The translations under genes were made by a program, and so were the position numbers. 64,000 nt of DNA, taken from Mercurialis annua. Its lineage: Eukaryota > Streptophyta > Magnoliopsida > Malpighiales > Euphorbiaceae. Location of the stretch: contig NC_065570.1 of assembly GCF_937616625.2 (NCBI RefSeq), positions 7,574,001 to 7,638,000 on the forward strand, written 5' to 3'. Each line of letters begins with the position of its first letter. Positions within the stretch are counted from its first letter, which is position 1. Below are positions 34,656-46,983 of this stretch, piece by piece. The notes below the pieces were generated by a model that saw only the letters and a program-made list of their open reading frames with translations, was not told the DNA's origin and made no database searches.

Positions 34656-37600
34656 CTTATAACTATGATTTGATTATTTAATGAATATGGTTTGTTCTAG
34701 CTTGAATGCAAATAACAATTTTGTTTTGATTTTCGGTTCAACTTGACTATATTAATAATCGATGAGAAAATTAAAAAAAAAAATATTTTTAAAAAGTTAA
34801 TATATAATGAAATATATCAATATATATCCACATAATAAACACAATACAAGAGAAAATCAAATTATAATGTTAAAGTCGAATAGTTGCCGATAACGACACT
34901 AAAAATTTAGGAAAAAGCTATCCGGATAGAATCTATCCGGATAGAAAGGTCTATTTTGGTCTTTTTGTTTAATAATTGAGGGATATTTGAGTAATTTAAA
35001 GTGTAAATAAAATTATAAAGACAAGTATAACCTTCGGTGAATAAATAATTACTTACGTTAAAAGATGGACAGAATCTTACCAAATCAATTTTTCTTTTGA
35101 AAATAAAATTTAGAACAAATTATTTGAAAGCTATGGTTTCAAATTAGTTAGAAAATCAAATTAAGATAAGCTTTATTTTGTTAACTAGGGCCGGCTAAAA
35201 TTGTTATCTTAAACACTTGAATAAATTGGCTTGATAGCTGGCTCATACTTAGCCCCAGCTATCAAGCCAACTTTTATTTTTTTTAAGAAGCCAATTTTTA
35301 AATTAAAATTTTAAATTATGTCATATATATGTGAACTTTAATAAATTTAAATAGTTTTATTTTAATTGTATTAAAGTATAATAAAAAATATTATAAAAAA
35401 ATTAAAAAAAATCTTTTATAAATTATCTTTTACGGTATTTTTTTTAATTTATAAATAAAATAATTTATCATGTTAAAATAAAGGCAAAAGGTACAAAAAA
35501 AAATCCCTGCGGTTTCTCTAAAAATACAAGACAACTCTTTTTAATTTTTGGGGTACAATTCATCACCCCAATTTTTTTATTGAACAAAAACACCCTTCCG
35601 TCCATAATCACTGTTAACTGGTGAAGTGGCACATAGAGAAAAATTTCAAAAACATCCTTGATATTTACATTGTTTACAGATTTTATATTTATAATTTTTT
35701 AGAACATTTCGCCATCTTCTTCGTTTAAATACAAATAAAATTTTAAATTAAAATATTTAAAAATCGACTTTCGGCAAGTAGAATTTACAGCCCCTTCTCC
35801 CTCTTTTCTTGTCTCCAACTAGATCTATTCCCAAGAATACTTTAAAAATAACCTTTTCTTGAAAGAAACACCAAACATATTCTTACTTTTCGCTCCCACT
35901 AGCCGACTGATGGGAATGGACCGACTATTAAACATATTTTTGTTGAGTCCGGATGCTATGTTGAATGTGCGAGCGACACTACACTACGTAGGTATCTATG
36001 CAGATGAGACGTCGGTTGGTTCTGAGACTCGTGTATATGTCATAGTTTATATTTTTGTCCTTCCTATTTGAAACTCAGATAATATAGTTTTTCATTTTTG
36101 TTTTCGTCCATAGTATTAGTGTTTACGTTCACTAAAAGTTAGTCAACTGAATCAAAATATTAGAATAAAATAAAATTCAAATTAATTTCTAAATTTATAT
36201 TTTTAGTATGTCTAAATAAAAATCATATTATTATGAGATATGGTGAATTAATAACCTCAATTTACTTTTTTTGTATTTTTTTATAAAACCATTGAATTTT
36301 ATAGATAAATAATTTATATTCATATTTATATTAAAAATAAGTTTAACGACTAAAATCTAAATATTAATTTTTCAGCTTTTTTTGATGCAGTTGACTGACA
36401 CAAAAAAAACATATAGAAACTGAATTACCGACGTAACCGTAAATGGATGACTATCGTTTGATTTTAAAAAAAGTGAATAAAAGTATGAATTATGTCAAAT
36501 CTATGAACTTCGTAGTGATTGTCTATGAAATTTGCATAATAAATTTGATGTAAGAGTAAACATTTAATCAAATCAATTTAGTCGAACTCTTCAAGATTTA
36601 AAATTGAATCTAAAAAAATATTAACTGAAACAAAACTGATCATTAAAAAAAACAAATTGAATCAAAAATGGATTTCTTTTTAAATATTGATATGTTATGT
36701 TAAACCCGATTAAAGTATATAAAATTAAAAAGGGTTTAATATTTGATTATCTAGTTAGTTCAGTTAATTTTAATTTACTCAATTTAAAACCAAAACCTAT
36801 ACGGCCTCCGTTTTAACCATACGAAATCGATCAAAAGTCATTTTTTGGACCGAATAAAATTATTGACCCGATATTTTAGATCAACTATTTTTTTAGATAG
36901 CGACTGATTTAGTTCAACTGTTTCATACAACATTCAGCAAGCATCTAGTATTTGATAGATAATGTCAATTTAAATGATTTAGATAATATAAAAATAAATA
37001 CAATGTAATTAGAAAGTCCTTTTAATCTTTAAATTTTACTAAAACTAAAGTGGTAAAATGCTATTTTTTATGCTAAATTTATGCTATTTTTTATGCTAAA
37101 TTTAGCATAAAAAAGTGGTAAAATGCTATAGATAGCACATCATTTTAAATTTTACTTCAATGCACAAAGTTAAAAAGAAATGTTATAATTATTTATTAAG
37201 ATAATTATCTCTTAATTTATTAATTGCTAATTGTTTAATAATCTTTTTAATTAAATATTTTAAACTAAACTTTATGTAATGTTTTTTAATTTAATAATGA
37301 GCTTTTCAAAAGATATAATTAAAAGAATTGATGAATTATATAATAGTGAATTGCTATTGGTTGTTGAATTTTAGCATATGCTATAGTCTGTGCTAAATTT
37401 AGCATGTGATATAGTTTATGTGTAGTTTTTGAAGTTTTAAAAACTGCGGTTAACAATTGATCTTCAATCTAGTAGTTTAGGTTTAGTTTTTTAATTATAA
37501 AAACCGTACTATTATGGATCGGTTTATATATTATTCTCATGGACCGGTTCACCGATCCATACCCACCCCTAATAAAGATATATAGGAAAAAGAGTCATAT

Positions 37601-37879
37601 AATAATTCAGTTTGATTAGTTCATAAAAATTTCTTATCGGTTCAGTTAGATTAAATTCAGTTTGATTAGTTTATATTTAAGTAAAAATTGTAATATAATA
37701 ATTAAATTAATATATAGAAAAAGGGTCATTTATGCTCTTAATGTTTGACTCGAAGATAAATTAAGCCCTCAACATCTGGAACATATGCCTTTAACGTCTC
37801 AAAAAAATGAACAACCAGACCCTCCAATTTTAACAACCAGATCCTCCGAGTTAGAATTATTTGGACAAAAATATAAATT

Positions 37880-38800
37880 TTGAAAAATATAATTTGATGG
37901 AGCTGCTGTTTGGAGTAAGCCAAGAGCTGGTTATTTGAAAATAAACGTCGATGGAGCCAGTGGCGGATCCAGAAATTATACATGGTGGGGTCCATATATA
38001 TATATTAAATAATTAAATTGTAAATATAGTTATATGTTAATTAATTTATTAAATTATATAAAATATTAAAATCATTTTGATATAATACTATTAAATAACT
38101 TTTTTAATAAATTTTAAATTTTCAGCCATTTTTTAAAATCATTCGAAAAAATCTCTTTTTTATTTTATTAAAAAAATTATTTCCATATTTATTATTAACT
38201 TTTTTTGGAATAGAAGTTTGTTCATACTCCGAGTCGAACAATTAAAAAACTGATAAATTATTTAAATAACTGTAAATGAATTTTATTTTTACAATATCTC
38301 AACATAAATTATTAATATTTTATATTAATCTTCAACTAGTAATTTGGTTTATATTTAATAATTTGAAATTCGAAATTTACAACATTGATGCTAGCTGTCC
38401 ATTTTCGGTTAATGTCTAGACAATCTGATTTTTTGATGAATTTTTGATTGACATGAGCCAATTTAATTAAGGTTTAAAAGAGATTTACTTTGTTGTAGCA
38501 AAGATAATACATATACTAGCACATAGGTAATTTTCTTTTTCCAAAAAAGGATGGGGTCCATGGACCCCACCATCAACACATGCATCCGCCACTGGATGGA
38601 GCTGTGTTCAAAAGCCAGGGAGTTAGTGGCTAGGGCTGGATAGTAAGGGACAGTTCTGGTGGTTTTGTTTCTTGAGCCTACCGGAGTTATTCCTAATTTG
38701 CAGGAAGCAAGGGTTGCAGAAGCTGCTGGCCTAAAGGCAGCCCTCATATATATGGATTCAGAGTTTGAAGCTTTCCAACGTTGTAATAGAATCTGATGCA
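37880..38800 (+). pseudogene. LINE RNase H remnant, split by a MITE
   Basis: Joining 37890-37957 to 38603-38800 gives SKPRAGYLKINVDGAVFKSQ then a stop and WIVRDSSGGFV, and in another frame EARVAEAAGLKAALIYMDSE. This is the order of a plant LINE RNase H domain (NVDGA, GIVRDSSG, EAEALALR). Frameshifts and stops are present. The gap is exactly the hAT MITE and one copy of its target duplication. Confidence 0.65.
37958..38594. mobile_element. hAT MITE with CAGTGGCGGAT ends
   Basis: The termini are CAGTGGCGGATCCAG and its inverted partner ATCCGCCACTG. Both flanks are the 8-bp repeat GATGGAGC (37950-37957 and 38595-38602). Inner inverted words GGTGGGGTCCAT and ATGGACCCCACC lie near both ends. The interior is AT-rich and non-coding. 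Confidence 0.92.
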
Positions 38801-39921
38801 TAGACGAGACAATTCACATTTGATTAATATTAAAAAAATAATTATGTTTTATGTTTTATTATTTCTATAGTTACCATTAATTTATCACTAAAATATAAAA
38901 AGTGTAGTTTTTTTTTGAATTCAAATAAGTTGGAGATAAACATTAATTATTAAAAGTAAATGTAAAACTAAATAGTAATTAAAAATTGACAATGGTAAGA
39001 AAAAATGGACATAAGGTTAGAAGAGTAATTATTTTTTAATTAAATAATTAAATTTTAAAAAAATGGATTTCTATCCGGATAGATTCTATCCGGATAGCAT
39101 CACCCAAAAATTTATTAGTGTTTTTTTTGTAAGTATATGAAAATGAAATTGTCCAAATAGTACTAGACTGATGTATAAAAATCGATCTTACAAAGACTAT
39201 TTTATTCTCTCCACCTACTGAGTTATTTCTATCTGATTAGCTAATAAAAATAATTTTTTCAAATCAATATAAATACTATTTTGCCAACTAGTAGTAATAA
39301 AGATAAACATAATTGCTCAATTGCTAAAAATAAAAAGTTTTACATTTACGAGGAAGCAATTAGGGACTAACACTTATTTGTACACTATTCGATTTATAGA
39401 TTATGGTTTGTTGTGTCTAATGTGGTTCATTTTATTTATTACAAAAAAAAAAACTTATCTGGAGATTATTTCATAATTGGTTACCTGTAAAAACCAACTT
39501 AATCCTAAAAAAATTGAAAATTGACCAATGCTGGTAAGAATGTGAGATGGATTTTGAAAATACTACGTATGTTTTTTGGTTTTGCAGGAATACTAAAAAG
39601 ACCTGGCAATGTTAGATCATGGCAGGGAGTGTTTAAACCTGAAAGGAATTGGAGAATGCAAAATTTCCTCATAAATGCATTCAGAAGTCTCCAAATTAAA
39701 ACTACAGTGCTATTTTAAAATAAAATATAAAAAATTGATACTATTATAACTAATAACCATGATTAACTATTGGAGTTTTGATAGTATAGAAGATTCGAGA
39801 TCATAAGTTTTCCTAATCTTTTTTTGCTTTGAAATAGAAAAGGTCGAAATTCACTTGGTTTCTGAATAATTGAACTCCAAATCCAATTGGGACATGTAAA
39901 ACCCAGAACCTGAACGCTCCC

Positions 39922-39928
39922 TATATAA
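39922..39928 (+). promoter_or_regulatory. TATA box of the SAP gene
   Basis: TATATAA in CTATATAAAG, about 140 bp before the start codon and followed by an A/C-rich leader. This box and everything else upstream of 40006 is absent from the duplicated copy. Confidence 0.7.
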
Positions 39929-40063
39929 AGAACACAAACACAACCCCCAAAATCATTACCTTACGACCCATAATATAAAAATCAATTAATCACAGCAACC
40001 AGCAGGCAATTCAACAATTAATTAAGTTCTTACAGATTGACAATTTCTCTCATAATCTTCGCT

Positions 40064-40531
40064 ATGGAACCGCAAAACAGCTCGAGCAGTTCTTGTCGAT
40101 GCGTGGGAGGCTGTGGCTTTTACGGCACAGCGGATAAGCAAAACATGTGCTCTAAGTGCTTCAATGCTTATAATCTGAAGCAAGAAATCATTGATCAAAC
40201 AGCCTCTCTTTCGATTTACGATAAGGCTGGTTCTTGTGATGAACGATCTTCATTTATTTGCGTTGATAAGACTGAAAAAGTGACCGAGAGTGATGTTCCC
40301 GCATCATCAGTATCGTCTTCGAATGCGACGATGAAGAAGAATAGATGCGAGAGCTGCAACAAGAAACTCGGACTTTTAGGGTTTTCGTGTCGCTGCGGAA
40401 AGGTATTTTGCGGGACGCATCGGTATGCGGACGAGCATTGTTGCAGCTTTGATTACAAGAAGCTTGATCGTGATGTTTTGGTTAAGCAGAATCCATTGAT
40501 CTGTGCTGATAAACTTGGTGATAGGCTTTAA
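40064..40531 (+). CDS. A20/AN1 zinc-finger stress-associated protein (SAP)
   Basis: An intronless 155-residue protein. The A20 finger is near the N-terminus (CVGGCGFYGTADKQNMCSKC, pattern C-x3-C-x11-C-x2-C). A Ser-rich linker follows, then the AN1 finger in the last third (CESC, CRC, FCGTH, and the closing H and C of DEHCC). The tail KLDRDVLVKQNPLICADKL is the usual SAP ending. Plant SAPs act in abiotic stress responses, and several bind ubiquitin or act as E3-like factors. The first ATG of the frame is at 40064; upstream codons lack an ATG. A TATA box lies at 39922. This is the intact member of a recent pair; the other copy at 43027 is broken. Confidence 0.95.
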   Translation: MEPQNSSSSSCRCVGGCGFYGTADKQNMCSKCFNAYNLKQEIIDQTASLSIYDKAGSCDERSSFICVDKTEKVTESDVPASSVSSSNATMKKNRCESCNKKLGLLGFSCRCGKVFCGTHRYADEHCCSFDYKKLDRDVLVKQNPLICADKLGDRL

Positions 40532-41564
40532 TGATAAGATAATTAATTGATTTTTACAGTTTAGATCACTTGATTGGTTCAGTTGCAGGGTTTTATTTCT
40601 GGTTTTAAGCAAATTTTGCTACTAATTTTCTGGATCCACTTTTTGTTATTTAGATTTTCTTTTTATTACTGATGTTTTAGAATGAGAGTGTCTGTAGTAT
40701 GTACGTTTTCCTTATTATTATTATTATCAATTTATTATTATTCATTCTTTTTTCTCCTTTTAATGCAAAAGATACTTTTGTTTAGGATTGTAATTGATGC
40801 ATACTTGTTTATAGTCGGCTTGTTACATGAAACAGATGTTCATGTTTGGTTCGAATTTTGATTAGTAAGCTTCAATTCTGCCATTCGAATTTTATACAGA
40901 GTTGTCCAATTTGAAAAAAAAAAATTGTCTCAAAACTTCTATCCACTTTTAAAAAATAACAACTTTTATACTAAATTTTTCTATATATCATTTTTTAAAG
41001 TCCACTAATGAATAAATTGAAAATAAATTGCAAGTGAAATCTATATTAAACTAGGGTGATAAAGAAAAGTAAGAAAAAATTTACAGAATTCATAACAATA
41101 ATTGTTTTTCTTAAACAGTATGATAAAAGTAAAGTGGGCAACTCTTTTAAAACGGAGAGAGTAATATTCATATTTGGCTCAAATCCAAATTTTTGAGTTT
41201 GTCTCTGTTGCTCAACGAGCTGTATTCTAGCTCTTTCATTTAAATGCTTAGAGGGTCGAGTTTGAGTCAACTTGTTTATCATTTAATTGAATGAACACGT
41301 AATGAGTTTGAACTCGGTTGTTTAACATCTAAACAAATGTATTCAAGCTAAGTTCAGATTCAAATTGTTTTTGAGAAAATAATTTAATTTGAAATATTAT
41401 TTGAGAATTACCAAGACTAATTTATTAATTGATTAGTTAGCTTATGAGTTAAAGACCAAATTTATATAACAAATTTAAAAAATTGAGCTTATATTACGAG
41501 CCCAATCAAGTTCATACACCAATTGGTCCATAACTTCTTCATCGAGCTCATACAAGACAATTTG

Positions 41565-42374
41565 TAGGGATGGCAATGGGGAGGGGATTCCCCGATCCCC
41601 ATGGGGACCCGCCCCTAATGGGGCGGGGAATCCCCACCAATTGTCCCCATGGGTACGGGGATGGGGGAAGATTATGCCCCATCCACGAAGATGGGGAGGG
41701 GACGGGGAGTGTAGTCCCCACCCCATGGGGATCCCCATCCCCGTCCCCATGGGGACCCGATCTACTTTTACATAATTTGTTACAATTTTTAATATATTAT
41801 TTATAATTTTTAATAATTTTATTTAATTATCAGGATATTAAGTAATTACTTTTAATGATTTTTTATTTTATTTTAATTATATTATTTTAATATTTAAAAT
41901 TGCTGAATATTTTAATGACTAATTAATTTTTGAGATAATTTAATTTATAATTTTTTATTATTATTAATATTGAATAAACCATACAGTCAACCCTCTAATA
42001 ATTAATATATATGGTGACTTAAAAATTATTAAATATAAGAATTATTAATTTATTGAATATTATATAGGACATAATCTTGAATTTGGTTCCCTAAAATTTT
42101 ATTATTTATTATAATTATTAATTTATTGAGTATTAATTATAAAAAGGTCTACTGTCAAATATTTTATGAAAATAATAAAAATATTTAAATATTTATATTA
42201 GAATTATATGGGGAGGTGGGGAACCCCATGGGGATGGGGAATCCACGGGGATGGGGATGGGGATGAATTAATCCCCATCAAATAAATGGGGACGGGGATG
42301 GGGATTCCCCATAGAAGTGGGGACGGGGATGGGGATAGCTTCCTCACCCCCACCCCGCCCCATTGTCATCCCTA
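41565..42374. mobile_element. hAT MITE with GGGGATGGGG ends, copy in duplication unit 1
   Basis: The termini are TAGGGATGGCAATGGGG and CCCCATTGTCATCCCTA, with the 8-bp target duplication ACAATTTG on both sides (41557-41564 and 42375-42382). Both ends are packed with G4-run words (GGGGATGGGGACGGGG) and complements; the centre is AT-rich. It predates the tandem duplication, since both units carry it. Confidence 0.92.
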
Positions 42375-43026
42375 ACAATTTGTGAGCTCATATATAAGTT
42401 AAGGTTATGTTCGTGTTTCAGACGTGAATGACTCGTTAAGTTATATTTTATTAAATTATAAAAATTAAAAAGTTAATTAATTATTAAAATTTATTTGAAT
42501 ATTTTTAAAGTTAAAAAATTTATTTATATTTTTTGAAAATAAAAAAATATATGATGTAACCTGTTTATCTAGTTGTTTTTAATAATTTCATATTTAAATT
42601 AATTGCACGTCATTTTATCATTATTCGGGATAGAGGTGAAACGTAAAAACTCAAAATAGAGTACAAATGAATTTTTTCCTACGTCGGGTATAAATATAAA
42701 AAGTTCTCAACGTGAGGTTTTTAAGTAATCAAGCCTTAAATAATCGTCTTCCATTATACTTAAAAATTACATTTAATATATTTATATTAATATTTTAAAA
42801 AAATATTTAAATTTTTGCTGCTTGAAACCAGGCCTGCCGGTTTGAAAGCGAAACAGATAGGTCCGGTTCCTAAATATATCAAACGGCCTAGAACCGACCT
42901 TTCACCTGTTCCTAATTTGACCATTCTGAATTGGGTTTGACTGGGCCGGTTCACGGGCTGAACCATGGGCAATTCAACAATTAATTAAGTTCTTACAGAT
43001 TGACAATTTCTCTCATAATCTTCGCT

Positions 43027-43470
43027 ATGGAACCGCAAAACAGCTCGAGCAGTTCTTGTCGATGCGTGGGAGGCTGTGGCTTTTACGGCACAGCGGATAA
43101 GCAAAACATGTGCTCTAAGTGCTTCAATGCTTATAATCTGAAGCAAGAAATCATTGATCAAACAGCCTCTCTTTCGATTTACGATAAGGCTGGTTCTTGT
43201 GATGAACGATCTTCATTTATTTGCGTTGATAAGACTGAAAAACTGACCGAGAGTGATGTTCCCGCATCATCAGTATCGTCTTCGAATGCGACGATGAAGA
43301 AGAATAGATGCGAGAGCTGCAACAAGAAACTCGGACTTTTAGGGTTTTCGTGTCGCTGCGGAAAGGTATTTTGCGGGACGCATCAGTATGCGGACGAGCA
43401 TTGTTGCAGCTTTGATTACAAGAAGCTTGATCGTGATGTTTTTGTTAGTCTTGAAGGAGGACTTAAATGA
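43027..43470 (+). pseudogene. SAP gene copy 2, truncated by a Copia insertion
   Basis: The reading frame is open for 147 residues. It follows copy 1 with Val-to-Leu and Arg-to-Gln changes, the latter just after the AN1 His (GTHRY to GTHQY). After DRDVF the frame enters the LTR and ends FVSLEGGLK, which replaces the last 17 residues of copy 1. Both zinc fingers are formally complete. The copy has no TATA region of its own; upstream lies the tail of unit 1. The displaced 3' end of the gene is at 46984-47040. Whether any transcript is made is unknown. Confidence 0.9.
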
Positions 43471-43757
43471 ACACACTTCTTTTATTTATATAAAAGTGTA
43501 ATTAGTATACACTTAGCACTTTTTACTCAAACTTGCACACTCTCACGTACAGCACTCACTATTGCACACACACCACTTGCTTTTTCTCTTATGCTCTCAT
43601 ACATAAAATAGAAGCACCTTTACATATATATAGCCATGTATGGCGGTGAGAATTTTCTGGACTTTCCCTATTTTCTAGGTGTTTCTTTGATTAATCCTAG
43701 ACATAGAAAAGACTAGAAAAATAGAGAACAAGGGAGTAAGTCGGTGATTTCATAACA
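43443..43757 (-). repeat. Copia 3' LTR (sense strand minus)
   Basis: 315 bp, appears identical to 46669-46983. Its first bases supply the new C-terminal codons and stop of SAP copy 2. Confidence 0.97.
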
Positions 43758-43764
43758 CTCCCCC

Positions 43765-46506
43765 TCAACGACTACTCCCGTGAAATATTTCCTGCTTACC
43801 TAACCAAGTCGCTTTCGCCTTTTGAATTTTTCGAACTTTGCATTTTCGTCCCTCGGTGAATATGTCGCCAACTTGGTCGTCAATTTTCACAAATTTCATT
43901 TTTAACTTTCCGCTTGAGGCCGTTTCTTCAAACGTTGCAGGCTTCTTCATATTGTTATTTTCGACAAGGGCCAAATTTGCATATTTAGGATTCGGCTTCC
44001 TTTGCCTTTCACTTCTTCTAGGTTGTATCTCATGTTCTACCGGAATCTCTTCTTGAATATCATCTTCAAGTTGGCTTGGTCGTTCTTCTTCCGGTGTCCG
44101 TTTATATACTCCTGTGCGCCACGGAGACTTAGCCCTTTTAGGGGAATGACTTCTTCTATTTTCTTCACTTGACTCCACTTCTCGAGTACTCTGCTCGATC
44201 ACTATGTCTTTTTGAGGCTTTTCTTGTAGCCTCTCTTCTACGTCTTTGGAGTCAGGAAGAACTACTCCTTCAGAAGACCACCACGAAGAAGTTTCATCGA
44301 ATATTACATTTCTCGAAGTGTAACATTTTCCTGTATTTGGATCACAACACCTCCACCCTTTTCTTTGATTGTCGTAACCCACAAATATGCACTTCAACGC
44401 CTTCTTATCAAATTTGCTCCGCAAATGATCAGGCACGAATACGTAACACACGCATCCAAAAACTCGAAAGTGACTTACAGTGGGTCTTATATTCTTGAGC
44501 TTTTCATAGGGTGAAACAGATCCAATCGGTACTTGTGGTAGTCTGTTGATCACGTGAGCAGCTGTCTTCATACACTCTGCCCAAAATCGAGGTGGAACAT
44601 TCTTCGCGTGTAACATGCTTCTACATGTTTCCGCTAGATGTCTATTCTTTCTTTCCGCCACTCCATTTTGTTGTGGAGTATTTGGACAGGTCAGCTGGCG
44701 TCTTATCTTGCAAACTTGCAAATACTTTGAAAACTCACGTGATGTATATTCTCCCCCATTATCGGTACGCAGACACTGAATATTTCTTCCAATTTCTTTT
44801 TCTACCATCTCCTTAAAATCAATAAATTTTCTCAATGCCTCCGATTTTTCTTTCATAAAGTAAACCCAAACGTACCTCGATAAATCATCAATGAAAGTAA
44901 TCATGTACCGAAAGCCACTAATTGATGGATGCTTCACTGGTCCAAATACATCTGAATGGACTAGCTCGAGCGGCTCCTTCGCTCTATACTCGGAATCCTC
45001 ATATGGTAGCTGATGCGCTTTCCCGAACTGGCAGCCAGCACATACAGTGTCTTCTCGAACATTTAGTTGAGGAAGTCCCCTGAGTATAGACTTTTGCATC
45101 ATCACCTTTAACTTGTGATAATTCACGTGTCCTAGGCGTGCATGCCACAAGTCAGCCGTCTCATTTTTCCTCATCTTGTCTGCGTATGCTGTTTGAGCAG
45201 ACATTACGTAGACAGAATTTAGCCTTCGTCCCTCCATCAATGGCTTATTTGGTAATCTCAAATTTTGATACACCTTCACATCTTTGGGTCCGAACACCAC
45301 GTAGTTTCCCGAAGATGTGAGTTGCGACACCGATATTAGATTCTTCTTCATCCCTGGTACATGAAGCACATTTTTCAATGGTACTTCTTTGGAGTTGTAT
45401 CGAGGCACTACCATTGTCTTACCGACGTGAGTGATAGGTAGCTTCGAATCATTTGCAGTAACTACGACTCGTTCTCCCTTATACTCCGACATGCTTAGAA
45501 ATTTCTTTTTATCTCCACTCATATGATTTGAGCATCCGGAGTCTAAAATCCAATCATTATCATAATTAATAATGTTATCACTCACCACAGCAGATGCTTG
45601 AAAATCTAACTCCTCCTCGGTCTCCACCTGTGGGTGTGTGGATGCCACATTTCCTTCAACTTTTCTATACCAACAGTCGCGAGCATAGTGACCTCGTTTG
45701 CCACAAACGAAACATTGATTATTTGTACGTCGTCTCGTCTCCTCTCGTCGATCATTGTTGGTTTCTCGTTGAGCTCCCCCTTGTTTCCAGCTCCTTCTTT
45801 CTTGTTGTCTACGCCAATTTTCTTGCATTGGCCTCCCTCCGTTGTTGGATCTCACACTTTGTGGATCCTTACTATTTTTACTACTGAAGAGGGCTCTCTC
45901 CTCTTCTTTAATTGAGGTTTTAGACATTTGCTTGTCTAATTCCTCTTGATTTGCCAAGACATTTTCTAACTCATTCAAAGTTGGTTCTTTTGACCATCCA
46001 CGGGTTGCCGTCACAAGAGCATTAAACTCTGGACGTAGCCCGTGAGTGATTATTCTTCTCATTCGTGTCTCCGTGATTTTATTTTCAGGATCCAACTTTG
46101 AAATTTCTTGGCATAACGATTTAACTTTAGAGAAGTATTGACTCACCGTTAAATCTTTTTGTGATATCGATAATAACTCATTCTCGAGTTGTTGGAGCTT
46201 GGCATCATTCTTCCGAGTGTATACTCCAGCAAGAGTGTCCCACGCCTCTTTGGGCGTTTTTGCGTCCTTGACATGTTGCAGCAAGTCGTCCTCCACTGAT
46301 ATCGATAAAGCATATAAAGCTTTACCAGCCCTGACCTTCCACTTTTTAAGGTCATCCTGACTTGTCGGGGGTGTAGTTTCACTCCCTCCGACGATCTCCC
46401 AGAGATCTTGACCGAGCAAATAAAATTGCATACGAGTACTCCATGTGCTATAATTATTAGCATTGAGTTTTTCAAGGGTACTCACCGATGTTGAAAAATC
46501 CGCCAT
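43765..46506 (-). CDS. Copia Gag-protease-integrase polyprotein, RT deleted
   Basis: 913 residues. Gag (UBN2-like) spans about 15-190. The CCHC knuckle is C265, C268, H273, C278. Protease active site is DSG at 322-324 in [11 protein letters not shown]. The GAG-pre-integrase zinc region is about 453-500 (LWHARLGH, C489, C492). The integrase core has D519, D582 and E618, with 35 residues between the last two (DD35E). A Lys/Arg-rich tail follows. After PATFEE (about 871) the frame jumps to [20 protein letters not shown], which belongs to the far end of a Copia RNase H domain. The entire RT and nearly all RNase H are therefore gone while the frame stays open. The product could still package and integrate cDNA but must borrow RT in trans. 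The stop codon overlaps the polypurine tract. Confidence 0.93.
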   Translation of the reverse strand: MADFSTSVSTLEKLNANNYSTWSTRMQFYLLGQDLWEIVGGSETTPPTSQDDLKKWKVRAGKALYALSISVEDDLLQHVKDAKTPKEAWDTLAGVYTRKNDAKLQQLENELLSISQKDLTVSQYFSKVKSLCQEISKLDPENKITETRMRRIITHGLRPEFNALVTATRGWSKEPTLNELENVLANQEELDKQMSKTSIKEEERALFSSKNSKDPQSVRSNNGGRPMQENWRRQQERRSWKQGGAQRETNNDRREETRRRTNNQCFVCGKRGHYARDCWYRKVEGNVASTHPQVETEEELDFQASAVVSDNIINYDNDWILDSGCSNHMSGDKKKFLSMSEYKGERVVVTANDSKLPITHVGKTMVVPRYNSKEVPLKNVLHVPGMKKNLISVSQLTSSGNYVVFGPKDVKVYQNLRLPNKPLMEGRRLNSVYVMSAQTAYADKMRKNETADLWHARLGHVNYHKLKVMMQKSILRGLPQLNVREDTVCAGCQFGKAHQLPYEDSEYRAKEPLELVHSDVFGPVKHPSISGFRYMITFIDDLSRYVWVYFMKEKSEALRKFIDFKEMVEKEIGRNIQCLRTDNGGEYTSREFSKYLQVCKIRRQLTCPNTPQQNGVAERKNRHLAETCRSMLHAKNVPPRFWAECMKTAAHVINRLPQVPIGSVSPYEKLKNIRPTVSHFRVFGCVCYVFVPDHLRSKFDKKALKCIFVGYDNQRKGWRCCDPNTGKCYTSRNVIFDETSSWWSSEGVVLPDSKDVEERLQEKPQKDIVIEQSTREVESSEENRRSHSPKRAKSPWRTGVYKRTPEEERPSQLEDDIQEEIPVEHEIQPRRSERQRKPNPKYANLALVENNNMKKPATFEETASSGKLKMKFVKIDDQVGDIFTEGRKCKVRKIQKAKATWLGKQEIFHGSSR

Positions 46507-46654
46507 TTATTTGGTTATTTCTCTAATTAACCAAATCGCTTGATCCCTGACCAATACTCTGCACGGTCCCTGACTGCGTGCTAGCGATGTTCCAACGTAA
46601 TACGATCCCGGATCGCTTGCTCGACCTTTGCTCCAACGGGTCCCTAATCGTCCC

Positions 46655-46666
46655 GCTCTGATACCA
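46655..46666 (-). other. Copia primer-binding site (tRNA-iMet)
   Basis: Minus-strand TGGTATCAGAGC, two bases inside the 5' LTR, complementary to the 3' end of initiator methionine tRNA. Confidence 0.9.
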
Positions 46667-46668
46667 CT

Positions 46669-46983
46669 TGTTAGTCTTGAAGGAGGACTTAAATGAACAC
46701 ACTTCTTTTATTTATATAAAAGTGTAATTAGTATACACTTAGCACTTTTTACTCAAACTTGCACACTCTCACGTACAGCACTCACTATTGCACACACACC
46801 ACTTGCTTTTTCTCTTATGCTCTCATACATAAAATAGAAGCACCTTTACATATATATAGCCATGTATGGCGGTGAGAATTTTCTGGACTTTCCCTATTTT
46901 CTAGGTGTTTCTTTGATTAATCCTAGACATAGAAAAGACTAGAAAAATAGAGAACAAGGGAGTAAGTCGGTGATTTCATAACA
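46669..46983 (-). repeat. Copia 5' LTR (sense strand minus)
   Basis: 315 bp, appears identical to 43443-43757. Transcription would run towards lower coordinates from here. Confidence 0.97.

Larger units (their letters stand above)
34917..39098. mobile_element. Possible large TIR element of unknown family
   Basis: 34917-34947 and 39068-39098 are perfect 31-bp inverted copies. Each consists of GC, the palindrome CTATCCGGATAG, AAT, the same palindrome again, and AAA. Weaker inverted similarity continues outward to CACTAAAAATTTAGG on the left and its counterpart on the right (ending TTAGTG), which suggests a CACTA-like terminus, but the flanking triplets do not match. The 4.1-kb interior is AT-rich, without a transposase, and contains a LINE remnant split by a hAT MITE. 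Confidence 0.45.
40006..42968. repeat. Tandem duplication, copy 1 (2963 bp)
   Basis: This unit (GCAATTCAACAATTAATTAA start, GGGCTGAACCATGG end) is repeated directly at 42969-49477. Copy 2 minus the 3546 bp added by the Copia insertion (3541 element plus 5 TSD) is also exactly 2963 bp. The junction shows at most one base of shared sequence, which suggests end joining or a replication error and not recombination between repeats. I found two base differences (40280 G against 43243 C; 40422 G against 43385 A). Confidence 0.95.
43443..46983 (-). mobile_element. Copia LTR retrotransposon lacking reverse transcriptase
   Basis: A complete 3541-bp insertion. The 315-bp LTRs (43443-43757 and 46669-46983) look identical, each starts TGTTAGTC and ends CATAACA as written on the plus strand, and the target duplication GTTTT is at 43438-43442 and 46984-46988. 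On the minus (sense) strand the primer site TGGTATCAGAGC (46655-46666) matches the 3' end of initiator methionine tRNA, and a purine tract GAGGGGGAG lies next to the other LTR. The single long frame encodes Gag, protease and integrase, but the reverse transcriptase is missing. The identical LTRs mean a very recent insertion. Confidence 0.97.

Noticed and set aside
39521..39718. 65-codon frame upstream of the SAP gene
   Set aside because: No domain recognised and no start or splice context; probably decayed transposon DNA.
40037..40063. SAP start nine codons upstream of 40064
   Set aside because: The codon there is TTG, not ATG; plant translation would start at ATG 40064 (same reasoning for 43000 against 43027).
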